NCBI GenBank assembly: GCA_964351865.1
Contig: CAYGPJ010000007.1
Location: 62,001 to 126,000, forward strand
Direction of reading: 5' to 3'
DNA from: JBCDJI01 sp964351865
Lineage (GTDB): Bacteria; Verrucomicrobiota; Verrucomicrobiia; Methylacidiphilales; JBCBYL01
DNA: 64,000 nucleotides
Part shown: positions 42,347 to 50,740 of the stretch, piece after piece
How positions within the stretch are numbered: position 1 is the first letter of the stretch
Layout of the letters: each line of letters opens with the position of its first letter
Translations under genes and position numbers: made by a program
The notes under the pieces: generated by a model
Told to the model about the DNA's origin: nothing
The model's database searches: none
Seen by the model: the letters and a program-made list of their open reading frames with translations, nothing else

Positions 42347-45151
42347 ATGCGAATTGGCCGAGCCATGTTACTGGTTGGTGCAGGATGGATGTTGATCCAT
42401 GCTTCGGCGTTGGCGCAAGTGACGGCCAGTGAAGGAGGCGCGGCCAATCTGGTTCAGCAGTCATTATTGGCTTATCGAGCTGGCAAGTTTGCTCTGGCCG
42501 AGCAGCTTTCATCTCAGTTCCTGACCGGATATGGTAAGGCCGCGGATGCTAAAGAGTATCTGGAAACGGTGCGACGAGTGCTCACCCTTTCAATGCTGCA
42601 GCAGCAGAAGTTCGAACCAGCGTTGCCGATGATTGAGGAATATCTGGCGAATCATCCGCAGGGGGAGGCTGTCGAGGAATTCACATACTGGCGTGGAGCC
42701 ATCCGATATCTGGAGCAGGATTATCAGGACGCTTACGAAGAGTTAACCCGGTTTGCGGAAAAACATCCCGGCCACGCTAAAGCCGAACAGATTCAGATGA
42801 TGCGCGGAATGAGCCAGTTGGCACTTAATAATTTGGAGCAGATGCTGGCCGTGCTGACTGAAGGCAGGGAAAACCGTTCTGCGGAGTATCAGGGGCGGGT
42901 GCTGCCGGTGATTGTTTATGGCCAGCTTGAATTGGGGCAATGGGATGCCCTGATCAAAGAAATTCGCGATTTCGATCCCTACGCCGAAGGCATGAGCGGG
43001 CTATCCAAGATGAACCTGCTCTGCATTCAGGCCGGCACGGGACTGATCGAGCAGGAGCGGTATCGGGAAGCGCTGCTGGTGTTGCAGCAGGCATGGCCGC
43101 AGCAACGAATTCTATCGCGGCAGGAAAAACGATTGGATGAGCTTAAGGAAAAATTCCGCCGGGCCGAGGCCAGTGAGACCCCTAACCAGGACGAACAGCT
43201 GGAACTGCAGCAGTGGATTGCCGAGGTGGAAGATGATCTGGAGCGAGTGAAGAAAATTGAGAGGTATGACACCGCGCTGCGCTACCGGATTGCCCGCTGT
43301 TTTTATGCGCTGGAACGCTATCGCGAAGCTTATCTGGTATTTTCATTGATGGTGAAGGAGCTCCCCGTCAGTGAGCTGTTGATGCAGTCCAACTACCAGA
43401 TGCTGGTCAGCCTGACCAAGATGGAACGTTGGCAGGAAGCGATCGATGCCGCCGATGATTTTGCAGAGAAATTTCCGCAGGACGCACTGGTGCCGAATGT
43501 ATTGTATCTGCAGGCGGAAGCCATGATGCGGATTTATCAGTACGAATCATCGGCGCAGGTGTTTCAATCGATTGTCGATCGCTTCCCGCAGTTTCCAGAA
43601 GTCGAGCGCTGCCATTTTCTGGCGGGATACAGCCTGATGATGGTGGAGCAGAATGAGGCGGCGGTAGCCCATTTTGAAAAACATCTGCAGCGCTGGCCGA
43701 CTACTGGTAAAGGCTTTCATGAGCAGGTGGTGTATTGGAAAGCGATGGCGCACTATTACGCCAAGGCTTATCCGCAGAGTCGGGAAGCTCATGCCGCCTA
43801 TCTCAAGGAATATCCGCAGGGCCAGTATGTGATCGATTCCCAATACCGCATGGCCCACGCGCTGTTCGGCCAGAAGTTATTTCTGGAAGCCTATAAAGAA
43901 CTGGCCGCCTTTATTGATGAACATGAGTCGACTTTGTTGGCGGACGAGGCCCGGAACCTGCTGGGCGACTGTTATTTTGCGATGGGAGAAATTGATCGAG
44001 GCATGGAAGTTTACCGGACCACGACGGATCGGGATCCACGACTGTATGATTATGCGCAGTTCAGGATTGGCAAGGCACTCAAGGCCCTCGAAGCCTATGC
44101 TGACATGCGGGAACATTTTCAACGCTTCCTGACCGAGCGCGCCACCAGTTCACGTGTGCCGGAGGCGTTATCCGAGTTGGCGTGGTTGCATCGCAAAGAT
44201 GAACAACCGGAAAAAGCACGTGACCTGTACTGGGAAGCGATCAAAAAATATGGCAACGATCCGGAAGCGGCAGCGGTGGAGGGAATGATGAGCACGCTGG
44301 CCAAATATTACCGTGGCGAGAAACGCCCCGAGTATCAGCAGGCGCTGGCGCAATTGACTGAAAAAGCAACGGCAGCTCAGCAACCGACCCTGGCCTCACG
44401 AGCGTTGTGGATGCAGGCCCAACTGACCGCCCCCACCGAAGAGCAGACGCGACTCCAATTGTTGAACCGCGCCGCCGCCGTGGCGGACCCCAAACAAATG
44501 AGCCCGCAAGTGCTGGCTGACGTGGCGGATAGTTTACGCACTAGTGGCAAGCTGGAGCAGGCCGAGACATTCTACCGGACAGTGCTTTTCTGGTATCCAC
44601 GCTCGCTGCTGAAAGACCGGGCCTACGCCGGGCTCGGGTTGCTGTATCAAGAGCTCGGAAAGCCTGAGGAATCCTTGCACTACTACAGCCTGTTTGAGCG
44701 TGAGACGGTGGAGTCGCCACTGTGGGCGGAGGTGCTGCAGTCACGCGCAAAACTCTACCAAGAGCGTGGCGACTTGTCTAAAGCCGTTACCGAATTAGAG
44801 CGCATTCTGGAAATTAAATCCGCCCGCGGTAAACCCTGGGTGGAGGCGCTGTATCAAGTGGGAGAAATTCATCTCAAACAAAAACAGCCAAAGCAGGCGA
44901 TCCCCTACTTCCAGCGGATTTACATTATGTATGGTCGCTGGGGCGACTACGTGGCCAAAGCCTACTGGGAGAGCGGGCAGGCGTTTGAAACGTTGCAGAT
45001 GCGGCAGGAAGCAGTGAACACCTATCAGGAATTTGCTAATAACACCCACTTGAAAGAAACTCCGGAATACCAGCGAGCCGTGGATCGATTGAAGCAGTTA
45101 GGAGAACCTTTAAAAGCACCGGAACCGACCACGGTGGAGGGGGGCGTATGA
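42347..45151 (+). CDS. Large secreted TPR protein, first gene of an ExbB/ExbD operon
   Basis: 934 aa. A signal peptide (about 1-23) is followed by tandem tetratricopeptide repeats over the full length, for example GEAVEEFTYWRGAIRYLEQDY, PEKARDLYWEAIKKYGNDPE and AEVLQSRAKLYQERGDLSKA. It should be a periplasmic protein-binding scaffold. It overlaps the next gene by 4 bp (ATGA), starting a chain of coupled genes that includes ExbB and two ExbD. It plays the place that YbgF/CpoB has near Tol genes, but is much larger. Confidence 0.88.
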   Translation: MRIGRAMLLVGAGWMLIHASALAQVTASEGGAANLVQQSLLAYRAGKFALAEQLSSQFLTGYGKAADAKEYLETVRRVLTLSMLQQQKFEPALPMIEEYLANHPQGEAVEEFTYWRGAIRYLEQDYQDAYEELTRFAEKHPGHAKAEQIQMMRGMSQLALNNLEQMLAVLTEGRENRSAEYQGRVLPVIVYGQLELGQWDALIKEIRDFDPYAEGMSGLSKMNLLCIQAGTGLIEQERYREALLVLQQAWPQQRILSRQEKRLDELKEKFRRAEASETPNQDEQLELQQWIAEVEDDLERVKKIERYDTALRYRIARCFYALERYREAYLVFSLMVKELPVSELLMQSNYQMLVSLTKMERWQEAIDAADDFAEKFPQDALVPNVLYLQAEAMMRIYQYESSAQVFQSIVDRFPQFPEVERCHFLAGYSLMMVEQNEAAVAHFEKHLQRWPTTGKGFHEQVVYWKAMAHYYAKAYPQSREAHAAYLKEYPQGQYVIDSQYRMAHALFGQKLFLEAYKELAAFIDEHESTLLADEARNLLGDCYFAMGEIDRGMEVYRTTTDRDPRLYDYAQFRIGKALKALEAYADMREHFQRFLTERATSSRVPEALSELAWLHRKDEQPEKARDLYWEAIKKYGNDPEAAAVEGMMSTLAKYYRGEKRPEYQQALAQLTEKATAAQQPTLASRALWMQAQLTAPTEEQTRLQLLNRAAAVADPKQMSPQVLADVADSLRTSGKLEQAETFYRTVLFWYPRSLLKDRAYAGLGLLYQELGKPEESLHYYSLFERETVESPLWAEVLQSRAKLYQERGDLSKAVTELERILEIKSARGKPWVEALYQVGEIHLKQKQPKQAIPYFQRIYIMYGRWGDYVAKAYWESGQAFETLQMRQEAVNTYQEFANNTHLKETPEYQRAVDRLKQLGEPLKAPEPTTVEGGV

Positions 45152-46068
45152 CGCTGCGCTGGCTGACAGCTCATAGTCTATGGCTGATCGTGCTGCTGGT
45201 TCAAAGTAGTATGGCCAATGAGATCACCTTGACCAGTGGCAAGGTGATTCCGGCGGATCAAATCTCAATTCAGGGAGATAAGCTCATTATTCGCAGCACC
45301 ATCGGTGGAGGATCGGCGGAGGTTCCCTATCCGCTTAATCTGGTGAAAACTATTCGATTCTCACTCACAGCGGAGCAAGCCAAACTGCTGGAATCCGGCG
45401 GCGTCTCCCAACTCCCCGCTCTCCGGGAGCTATGGAAAAAGCGACTGCCTTATCTGACGATGCCGGAGAGTGATTCGGGGTGGATCGGCTTGCGGCTGGC
45501 TAAACTACTCATCGCTAGCAAGGATCAGGTGAATGCGGAGGAGGCGCTGGAGGTGGTCGAGATGGTCCGGGAAAACGACTGGAAAACGTCCCGACAGCAG
45601 GAGGCGCTCGGGGTGCGTATTTCCGCTTTAGCGGCCAGTGGTCGCATTGAGCAAGCCATGCAGGAAGCGGATGCGTTGGAGTCGTTGGGTGCTTCGGATG
45701 ATCAGGAACTGGCGGAGACCAGAGTGCGTTCAAGGTTTATTCAGGCGAGCGTCGCCTGGGCGCAGTTTGAAAAGCTGGAGCAAGAATGGCCGAAGTGGCA
45801 CCTGATGCCGGAGAAACGCCAGGAGCGATTGGAATATTTAAACCGGGCACTGGACCAGTATTTGTTTCCGGTGATTGCCCATCCGGAACTGGAGGGCGTC
45901 TGCGCCGAAGGTCTGGTGCAGGCCGCGACGATTTATCTTCATCTGGGCAAAACTGAGCAAGCTCAGAAGTGTCTGGATGAAGTCATTAACTACTTTCCCG
46001 ATCCGGCATATGTCAGCCGGGCGAAGGAAATGAAAACCACACTGAACACAAAAGGAAAAACATCGTGA
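45148..46068 (+). CDS. Secreted protein of the ExbB/ExbD operon
   Basis: 306 aa. A signal peptide (WLTAHSLWLIVLLVQSSMA) leads into a short SH3-like or beta segment, ITLTSGKVIPADQISIQGD, then a helical TPR-like region (EEALEVVEMVRENDWKTSRQ, LGKTEQAQKCLDEVINYFPD). Overlaps both neighbours by 4 bp (ATGA upstream, GTGA downstream). Likely a periplasmic partner for the TPR protein. Not a named family that I recognise. Confidence 0.75.
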   Translation: MTLRWLTAHSLWLIVLLVQSSMANEITLTSGKVIPADQISIQGDKLIIRSTIGGGSAEVPYPLNLVKTIRFSLTAEQAKLLESGGVSQLPALRELWKKRLPYLTMPESDSGWIGLRLAKLLIASKDQVNAEEALEVVEMVRENDWKTSRQQEALGVRISALAASGRIEQAMQEADALESLGASDDQELAETRVRSRFIQASVAWAQFEKLEQEWPKWHLMPEKRQERLEYLNRALDQYLFPVIAHPELEGVCAEGLVQAATIYLHLGKTEQAQKCLDEVINYFPDPAYVSRAKEMKTTLNTKGKTS

Positions 46069-46844
46069 AAATTCATTGGCGTCCGCCCCTCATTCCGGTC
46101 TGTTTGCTGTTGCTGGGAACAGCATTAGTGATACCGACCGCATACAGTCAACCCGCACCTACGACGCAGGAAGTCGTGGAGCAGAAAATGTCCGAGAACG
46201 CGCAGGATCAGTCGCTGTTCGACCTCTACATGCAGGGAGGCTGGCTGATGCATATGATCGCGCTGTGTTCGATCGGAACGATTGCCGTGGCGGCCTATTG
46301 CGGTATTCAAATCAACAAGAGCAAGATGGTGCCGAAAGCTAAGATAGCCGAGTTGAACGGATTGATGGCTCAGCAAAATGTGGAGGGTGCCTTTGCCGCC
46401 TGTAAAAACTCGCCCGGGCCGGCCACCAATACGTTGTTGTCCGCACTGGTGAAAGCGAATTTCGATGTACCGGAATACAATAAACCTAAAATGGAACAGG
46501 CCGCGGCAGAAACGCTGGTGCACGAAGAAACCCGCTACATGTTGTGGATTAATTACCTCAACGTCTTTGCCACCATTGCACCGATGATCGGGTTGTTGGG
46601 GACCGTCACCGGGATGATCGATTCGTTTAACCAATTGGCGATGGGTCGCTCCGAACCGGATGACCTGGCTGGTGGTATCGGTCAGGCGATGGTCACGACT
46701 GCGGGCGGACTGCTGGTCGGGATCCCGGCCATGTTCTGTTATTTTTACTTCCGGAATATTCTGCATGGCGCGATCGCGGACATTCAGAAGGCGGTAACTA
46801 ATATGTTGGATCTCTTTACCGGTGAAGTCACCTTGGATCAGTGA
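46065..46844 (+). CDS. MotA/TolQ/ExbB proton channel family protein
   Basis: 259 aa starting at GTG (GTGA overlap). A signal-like N-terminus (1-28) precedes an amphipathic stretch and three membrane helices (about 62-84, 160-185 and 205-228). The signature FATIAPMIGLLGTVTGMIDSF is at about 166-186, followed by GGIGQAMVTTAGGLLVGIPA near 207-226, the TolQ/ExbB ion-pathway motif. It powers a TolR/ExbD partner with the proton gradient. The stop codon lies in a 23-bp perfect palindrome. Confidence 0.92.
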   Translation: MKIHWRPPLIPVCLLLLGTALVIPTAYSQPAPTTQEVVEQKMSENAQDQSLFDLYMQGGWLMHMIALCSIGTIAVAAYCGIQINKSKMVPKAKIAELNGLMAQQNVEGAFAACKNSPGPATNTLLSALVKANFDVPEYNKPKMEQAAAETLVHEETRYMLWINYLNVFATIAPMIGLLGTVTGMIDSFNQLAMGRSEPDDLAGGIGQAMVTTAGGLLVGIPAMFCYFYFRNILHGAIADIQKAVTNMLDLFTGEVTLDQ

Positions 46845-46852
46845 TCCAAGGT
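46830..46852. repeat. 23-bp perfect palindrome at the exbB stop codon
   Basis: ACCTTGGATCA G TGATCCAAGGT, 11-bp arms around one G. It includes the exbB TGA. A one-base centre is too tight for a hairpin loop of that size, so it may be a protein site or an element end. Confidence 0.8.
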
Positions 46853-46994
46853 AAGCCTCAAAATCCAAACTCCAATTTTTCAAGCAATGTTCAAAAATAT
46901 AAACAACCAATCACAATCAGCGATGTTGCAACTTGAAGTTTCAACATTGAGAGTGGTCTGAGATTTGTGAATTGAGCGTTAAAAGTTAAATAAG

Positions 46995-47402
46995 ATGATT
47001 ATCAAACGCAAGGCAGGCGATGACGTGAGCTTCCAGTTAGCTCCGATGATCGACATGACGTTTCTGCTGCTGATCTTTTTTATGGTGACGACTAAGATCA
47101 CCAAAGAAAAGAAGAAGTTGGATATCGCCTTGCCGGTTGCCGCAGCGGCGCAGACGCCGGATGATTTCAGCGGACGTGAAATCATTAATATTGATGACCA
47201 AGGGCAGGTTTTTGTGGGCGACCGATTGGTGAATGAGAAAGAGTTGAAAGCTTATATGAAGCAGCGGCTGATCGATTTCCCGCCGCTGCGCATTTATGTC
47301 AGAGCGGACGCGCAAACTCCGGCGAAAGAAGTGAAGAAGATGATGAAAGTGTGCGCGGAAGCAGGAGCGATTGAAGTCATCTTCGGGAGCTATCGGAAAT
47401 AA
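46995..47402 (+). CDS. ExbD/TolR family protein (first copy)
   Basis: 135 aa. An N-terminal cytoplasmic stretch is followed by one membrane helix with the conserved Asp (APMIDMTFLLLIFFMVTT, residues 16-33), then a periplasmic domain with FVGDRLVNEKELKAY and VRADAQTPAKEVKKMMKVC. The Asp carries the proton path with ExbB. The gap to exbB is 150 bp with no gene, unlike the tight upstream overlaps. It is the first of two ExbD genes that flank a GxxExxY cassette. Confidence 0.92.
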   Translation: MIIKRKAGDDVSFQLAPMIDMTFLLLIFFMVTTKITKEKKKLDIALPVAAAAQTPDDFSGREIINIDDQGQVFVGDRLVNEKELKAYMKQRLIDFPPLRIYVRADAQTPAKEVKKMMKVCAEAGAIEVIFGSYRK

Positions 47403-47411
47403 CGGGAAAGG

Positions 47412-47838
47412 ACCGCAAATGGACGCAAATGGACACAAATTTTTATTTAAGGACGAAGTGTATCGCATTAATGGCTGTGCGATGGAGGTTTTGAATGCGC
47501 TCGGCCATGGGCTAAAAGAGAAACCTTATGAAAATGCGTTGGCAGTAGAATTTGGACTTTTAAAAATTTCTTTCAGTCAGCAGCCCGTTTATCCGGTCAG
47601 TTACAAAGGGGTAAAGGTCGGGGAATATATTCCCGACCTCATCGTCTTTGAACAGATTATCGTAGATACGAAGGTTATAGAAAAAATCACGGACCATGAA
47701 ATCGGTCAGATGATGAATTACTTAAAAGTCACAGGCTTAAAACTGGGCCTCATACTAAATTTTAAACACAGTAAATTAGAGAGTAAACGCGTGGTCTTGT
47801 GTAGTAAGAATTAGCGTTTATTTGCGTTCATTAGCGGT
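47412..47838. mobile_element. Inverted-repeat cassette carrying a GxxExxY gene
   Basis: Ends of 28 bp, ACCGCAAATGGACGCAAATG.. on the left (47412-47439) and, on the minus strand, ACCGCTAATGAACGCAAATA.. on the right (47811-47838), match at 22 of 28. The unit lies between two exbD genes. Related ends occur at 34351-34580, where no gene is present. Confidence 0.65.
47419..47814 (+). CDS. GxxExxY family protein
   Basis: 131 aa from the ATG at 47419. The family motif is GHGLKEKPYENAL (about residues 29-41), and the core has a nuclease-like fold pattern with IVDTKVIEKITDHEIGQMMNYLK near residues 82-104 and a last strand LGLILNF. The family is very common in environmental genomes and is of unknown function; a PD-(D/E)XK relation has been suggested. 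It sits within inverted repeats, in the middle of an envelope operon, and so looks like an insertion. Confidence 0.88.
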   Translation: MDANGHKFLFKDEVYRINGCAMEVLNALGHGLKEKPYENALAVEFGLLKISFSQQPVYPVSYKGVKVGEYIPDLIVFEQIIVDTKVIEKITDHEIGQMMNYLKVTGLKLGLILNFKHSKLESKRVVLCSKN

Positions 47839-47846
47839 AAAAAAAA

Positions 47847-48302
47847 GTGAAACTAGAACGAAGAGATCAGCAGACGGTTGAGATGCAGATGGGACCCATG
47901 ATTGACATGGTGTTCCTGCTGCTGGTGTTCTTTATGGTCACCGCCAAACCGATCAAACCCGAGGCGGATGTCGGACTGCAACTGCCCGGCACCGTGCAGC
48001 AGGAAGAGGTGCTGGAACTGCCGGATGAGCAGCGGATTGAAATTCGCGCGGACGGGCAGGTGGTGCTGAATGACCTGCCGCTGGACAGTCCGGGGGATAA
48101 GAGTTTACCGCAACTGATTCGGACGCTGACGCGGTTTCGCAAAGCGACGGAAGCGAATAATGCGGATCCGATGGTGACGATTGATGCCGAAGATACGGTG
48201 CCGCATCAACGGATCGTGGATGTGATGAATGCCTGCGCTCAGGCGGAAATAAACGGGGTGACCTTTGCCACTGAGAGCGACGGCGGAGAGGAGGCTTTCT
48301 GA
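47847..48302 (+). CDS. ExbD/TolR family protein (second copy)
   Basis: 151 aa from a GTG that lies 9 bp after the right end of the GxxExxY cassette; the leader is A-rich with no clear ribosome site. An internal ATG at 47883 is a less likely start. A membrane helix with the conserved Asp is in GPMIDMVFLLLVFFMV (about 16-31), followed by a longer periplasmic domain than in the first copy. The next gene begins 1 bp inside its stop codon. Two ExbD subunits may form a mixed dimer. Confidence 0.9.
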   Translation: MKLERRDQQTVEMQMGPMIDMVFLLLVFFMVTAKPIKPEADVGLQLPGTVQQEEVLELPDEQRIEIRADGQVVLNDLPLDSPGDKSLPQLIRTLTRFRKATEANNADPMVTIDAEDTVPHQRIVDVMNACAQAEINGVTFATESDGGEEAF

Positions 48303-49345
48303 TGGCAGTCGCGCTTTCCAGTCTGCAGGAGGACAAGTCGAAGAAGAGTCGTCGGAATATCATCGTCTCGGTCATTATCGTCAGTGTGGTGATTCACGTG
48401 CTGGGAGGAGTGGGTGCGGCGATTTATATCGTAGCTAAATATCTGCAACCTCCGGAAGCGACATTTGTCGCGAAGAAGATGGTGACGATTCCGCCGAAGA
48501 TTCTGGACCCGAAACTGGCGGCGGCCGAATTCCAGGCAGCTGCGCCGAAGCCGCAGTTGGATCAGAAAATTGCCAGCCTGCGAGCCACGGATTTTGCTTT
48601 ACCGGACATTCCCATGATGCCAGTGGATGACCTGGTGGAGTTCACTCCCAGCACTCAGATCACCACTAGTGTTACCGGCATGACCGGCGGATTAGGTGAT
48701 GGCGGCGGCGGTGGTGGCTCCGGAGGTGGCGGTAGCGGTGATGGCGATGGAATGAACTTCTTCGGACTGGAGTCTAAAGGGAGAAGCGTGCTGATTATTT
48801 TTGATATTTCACAGAGCGTGCTGAATAAGGCAGAAGCTGCTGGGATCTCTATCGACATGATTCGTCAGGAGACGCTGAAGCTGATCGATCAGCTTTCCAT
48901 TAACACGACTTTTACGCTGTTTCAGTTCAGCCGTATCTATCAGCCGTTTTCAAAGACGTTGGTGGCCCCCACTGATCAGAATAAGGAAAAAGCTAAAGAC
49001 TGGCTGAATAATGAATACCGTACGGACGGCAGCTTGCCGCGCAGTGTGCGTGGAGCGGTTTCTCCTCCTGCAGGTGAAGATAACGGGGTGATCTTTGTGC
49101 TGAAAGCCGCGTTCACGCTGCAACCGGAAGTGATTTATTTCATCTCTGACGGCAGTTTCCAGTCGGAGAACCATTCATCACAAGTTCCGTGGGAAGATGT
49201 GGAGGACATGATGGATGAGTTTGAAGACGCTCAGGGTAAGTTGCCGATTTTGAATTTCATTGGTTTCGAAATGAAAGATAACGATCGCAAAGAAATGAAA
49301 AAACTGGTGCGCGATACGGACGGTAAGCTGAAGGAGATGAATTAA
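48302..49345 (+). CDS. TonB-like membrane anchor with periplasmic vWA domain
   Basis: 347 aa. A basic cytoplasmic start (SKKSRRN) precedes one membrane helix (about 19-47). A Pro/Ala region and a Gly-rich spacer (about 130-155) come next. A vWA domain follows (about 160-345), with a MIDAS-like DISQS near residue 168 and a later ISDGSF near 283. The topology mimics TonB or TolA, but the C-terminal receptor-binding part is replaced by vWA. It overlaps the second exbD by 1 bp. Confidence 0.85.
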   Translation: MAVALSSLQEDKSKKSRRNIIVSVIIVSVVIHVLGGVGAAIYIVAKYLQPPEATFVAKKMVTIPPKILDPKLAAAEFQAAAPKPQLDQKIASLRATDFALPDIPMMPVDDLVEFTPSTQITTSVTGMTGGLGDGGGGGGSGGGGSGDGDGMNFFGLESKGRSVLIIFDISQSVLNKAEAAGISIDMIRQETLKLIDQLSINTTFTLFQFSRIYQPFSKTLVAPTDQNKEKAKDWLNNEYRTDGSLPRSVRGAVSPPAGEDNGVIFVLKAAFTLQPEVIYFISDGSFQSENHSSQVPWEDVEDMMDEFEDAQGKLPILNFIGFEMKDNDRKEMKKLVRDTDGKLKEMN

Positions 49346-49393
49346 CCCCGATAGGCCACGCCATATTCGCCCTGTCAAACAGGCTATCGAGGG

Positions 49394-50041
49394 TTAAAGG
49401 ATTCCAGCGGCCCATAGCAGGCCACACACAGTCATGGCTTTGACGGCAGGGAAATCGCTGAATTCTGAGGGTTGATGGCCGAGCGAAGAATAGAACACGC
49501 GACCGGCACCCCATGATTTAGTCCATACGATGGGCATGCTGCAGGACCTGCCTTCATAGACATAAGTGGAGTCGATCAACACCTCATTCGCCGGATCCGT
49601 CAGCAGGTAATATTGCTCCGAATGATAAACAAGCTCATGCGGAAATTCCGCGGTGATGGCATGCGGAACTTCAGTGCGGCGCAGCGTGTATTCACCGACA
49701 TGCGGATGCCCGACAAAATGGCCGCCAACCATCCATTCATATTCGGTGTCGCCGCGAAAGGCATCTCCCATGCCGCCGTGGAAGCCACCGAGGCCGGTGC
49801 CGGCCTGCACGGACTCACGCAGGTTTTTGGATTGGGTTTCGGTCAGTTTGCCCATGGTCCAGTTCGGGCAGATCAGATCCAGCGAATCCAGTAGGGTTTG
49901 GTCTTCCAGAATTTCGAGTGAAGTTTCGTGCCGAACCTCCAGCCCTGCTGCGGTCAGGGCTTCCTGAAAGAGTTGACCGCATTCCAGCGGATGATGCCCC
50001 TCCCAGCCACCGGAGATAATGAGTGCGGTTTTTTTAGACAT
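49394..50041 (-). CDS. ThuA-domain protein
   Basis: 215 aa, matching the ThuA/trehalose-utilisation-like glutamine-amidotransferase fold: TALIISGGWEGHHPLE at the start, GGFHGGMGDAF near residue 85, and VWTKSWGAGRVFYSSLGHQPSEF near 178. It converges with the vWA gene. ThuA proteins act in sugar use in rhizobia; in PVC bacteria they are common and of unclear role. Cytosolic, no signal peptide. Confidence 0.88.
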   Translation of the reverse strand: MSKKTALIISGGWEGHHPLECGQLFQEALTAAGLEVRHETSLEILEDQTLLDSLDLICPNWTMGKLTETQSKNLRESVQAGTGLGGFHGGMGDAFRGDTEYEWMVGGHFVGHPHVGEYTLRRTEVPHAITAEFPHELVYHSEQYYLLTDPANEVLIDSTYVYEGRSCSMPIVWTKSWGAGRVFYSSLGHQPSEFSDFPAVKAMTVCGLLWAAGIL

Positions 50042-50067
50042 GATTGAGGCAGACCTTTCGGTGAGGC

Positions 50068-50592
50068 TTAATCAAAGCTGATATCGACCATCAAGTCAGC
50101 GGCGATGAGTTCGAGATCGGCGCGCAGTTTACTGATCTCGCAGCTTTTCGGAATCTGAACTTCGGCGCGTGCTCGGAAGAGGGGTTCGCCCGACCAGGGA
50201 GCACTCGAGCATTCGCTACTGAGGTCGACGACATTCACCTGATGTTTGGCCAGTGCCGAAGTGATCTTTTTAATGATACCGGGTTGATCCTGCCCGACGA
50301 TTTCGAAGACAGCGGTTTTTCCTTCACTGATTTCGGTAGTGGCCGTGTCTTCTGCGACCAGCAGTTGCAGGCCGGATTTCTGTAAGGATTGAATTTCCTT
50401 TTCCCATGCAGCCATCGAGGTGTCCGGTATAGTGACGGATACGATACCCGCAAATTGTCCACCCAGACGGCACATGCGACTTTCCTGCCAGTTGCCTCCG
50501 TGTTGGTTGACGAGAGATGCCAATGATTCTATCAACCCGGGGCGGTCGGTGCCCAGCAGGGTCAGAACAAGCGAATGATTCAATGAACTCAT
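50068..50592 (-). CDS. ACT-domain protein, GcvR-like
   Basis: 174 aa with two ACT domains in tandem: LVLTLLGTDRPGLIESLASLV near residues 8-28 and FEIVGQDQPGIIKKITSALAK near 92-112. Both have the ACT ligand-loop pattern. It matches the GcvR-type regulators of glycine cleavage, but no gcv gene is near. The start is the ATG at 50592 (a TTG sits 3 bp upstream). 26 bp upstream of the ThuA gene on the same strand. Confidence 0.85.
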   Translation of the reverse strand: MSSLNHSLVLTLLGTDRPGLIESLASLVNQHGGNWQESRMCRLGGQFAGIVSVTIPDTSMAAWEKEIQSLQKSGLQLLVAEDTATTEISEGKTAVFEIVGQDQPGIIKKITSALAKHQVNVVDLSSECSSAPWSGEPLFRARAEVQIPKSCEISKLRADLELIAADLMVDISFD

Positions 50593-50740
50593 CAATTACG
50601 CATACGGGATATTTGATGGAAAACAAGGAACAAGTCTTTTTCAGGAGGTAGGAGTGGGTAGGTTTTAACGATCTCTCACTGCCACGGTTCACCATCACCC
50701 CACTTGACCTGAAGGGGATTAGCGAGATAGTAACAGGGAT

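Noticed and set aside
46125..46910. 261-codon minus-strand frame opposite exbB
   Set aside because: The exbB motifs on the plus strand are unmistakable; the antisense product is His/Arg/Gln-rich and has no fold pattern.
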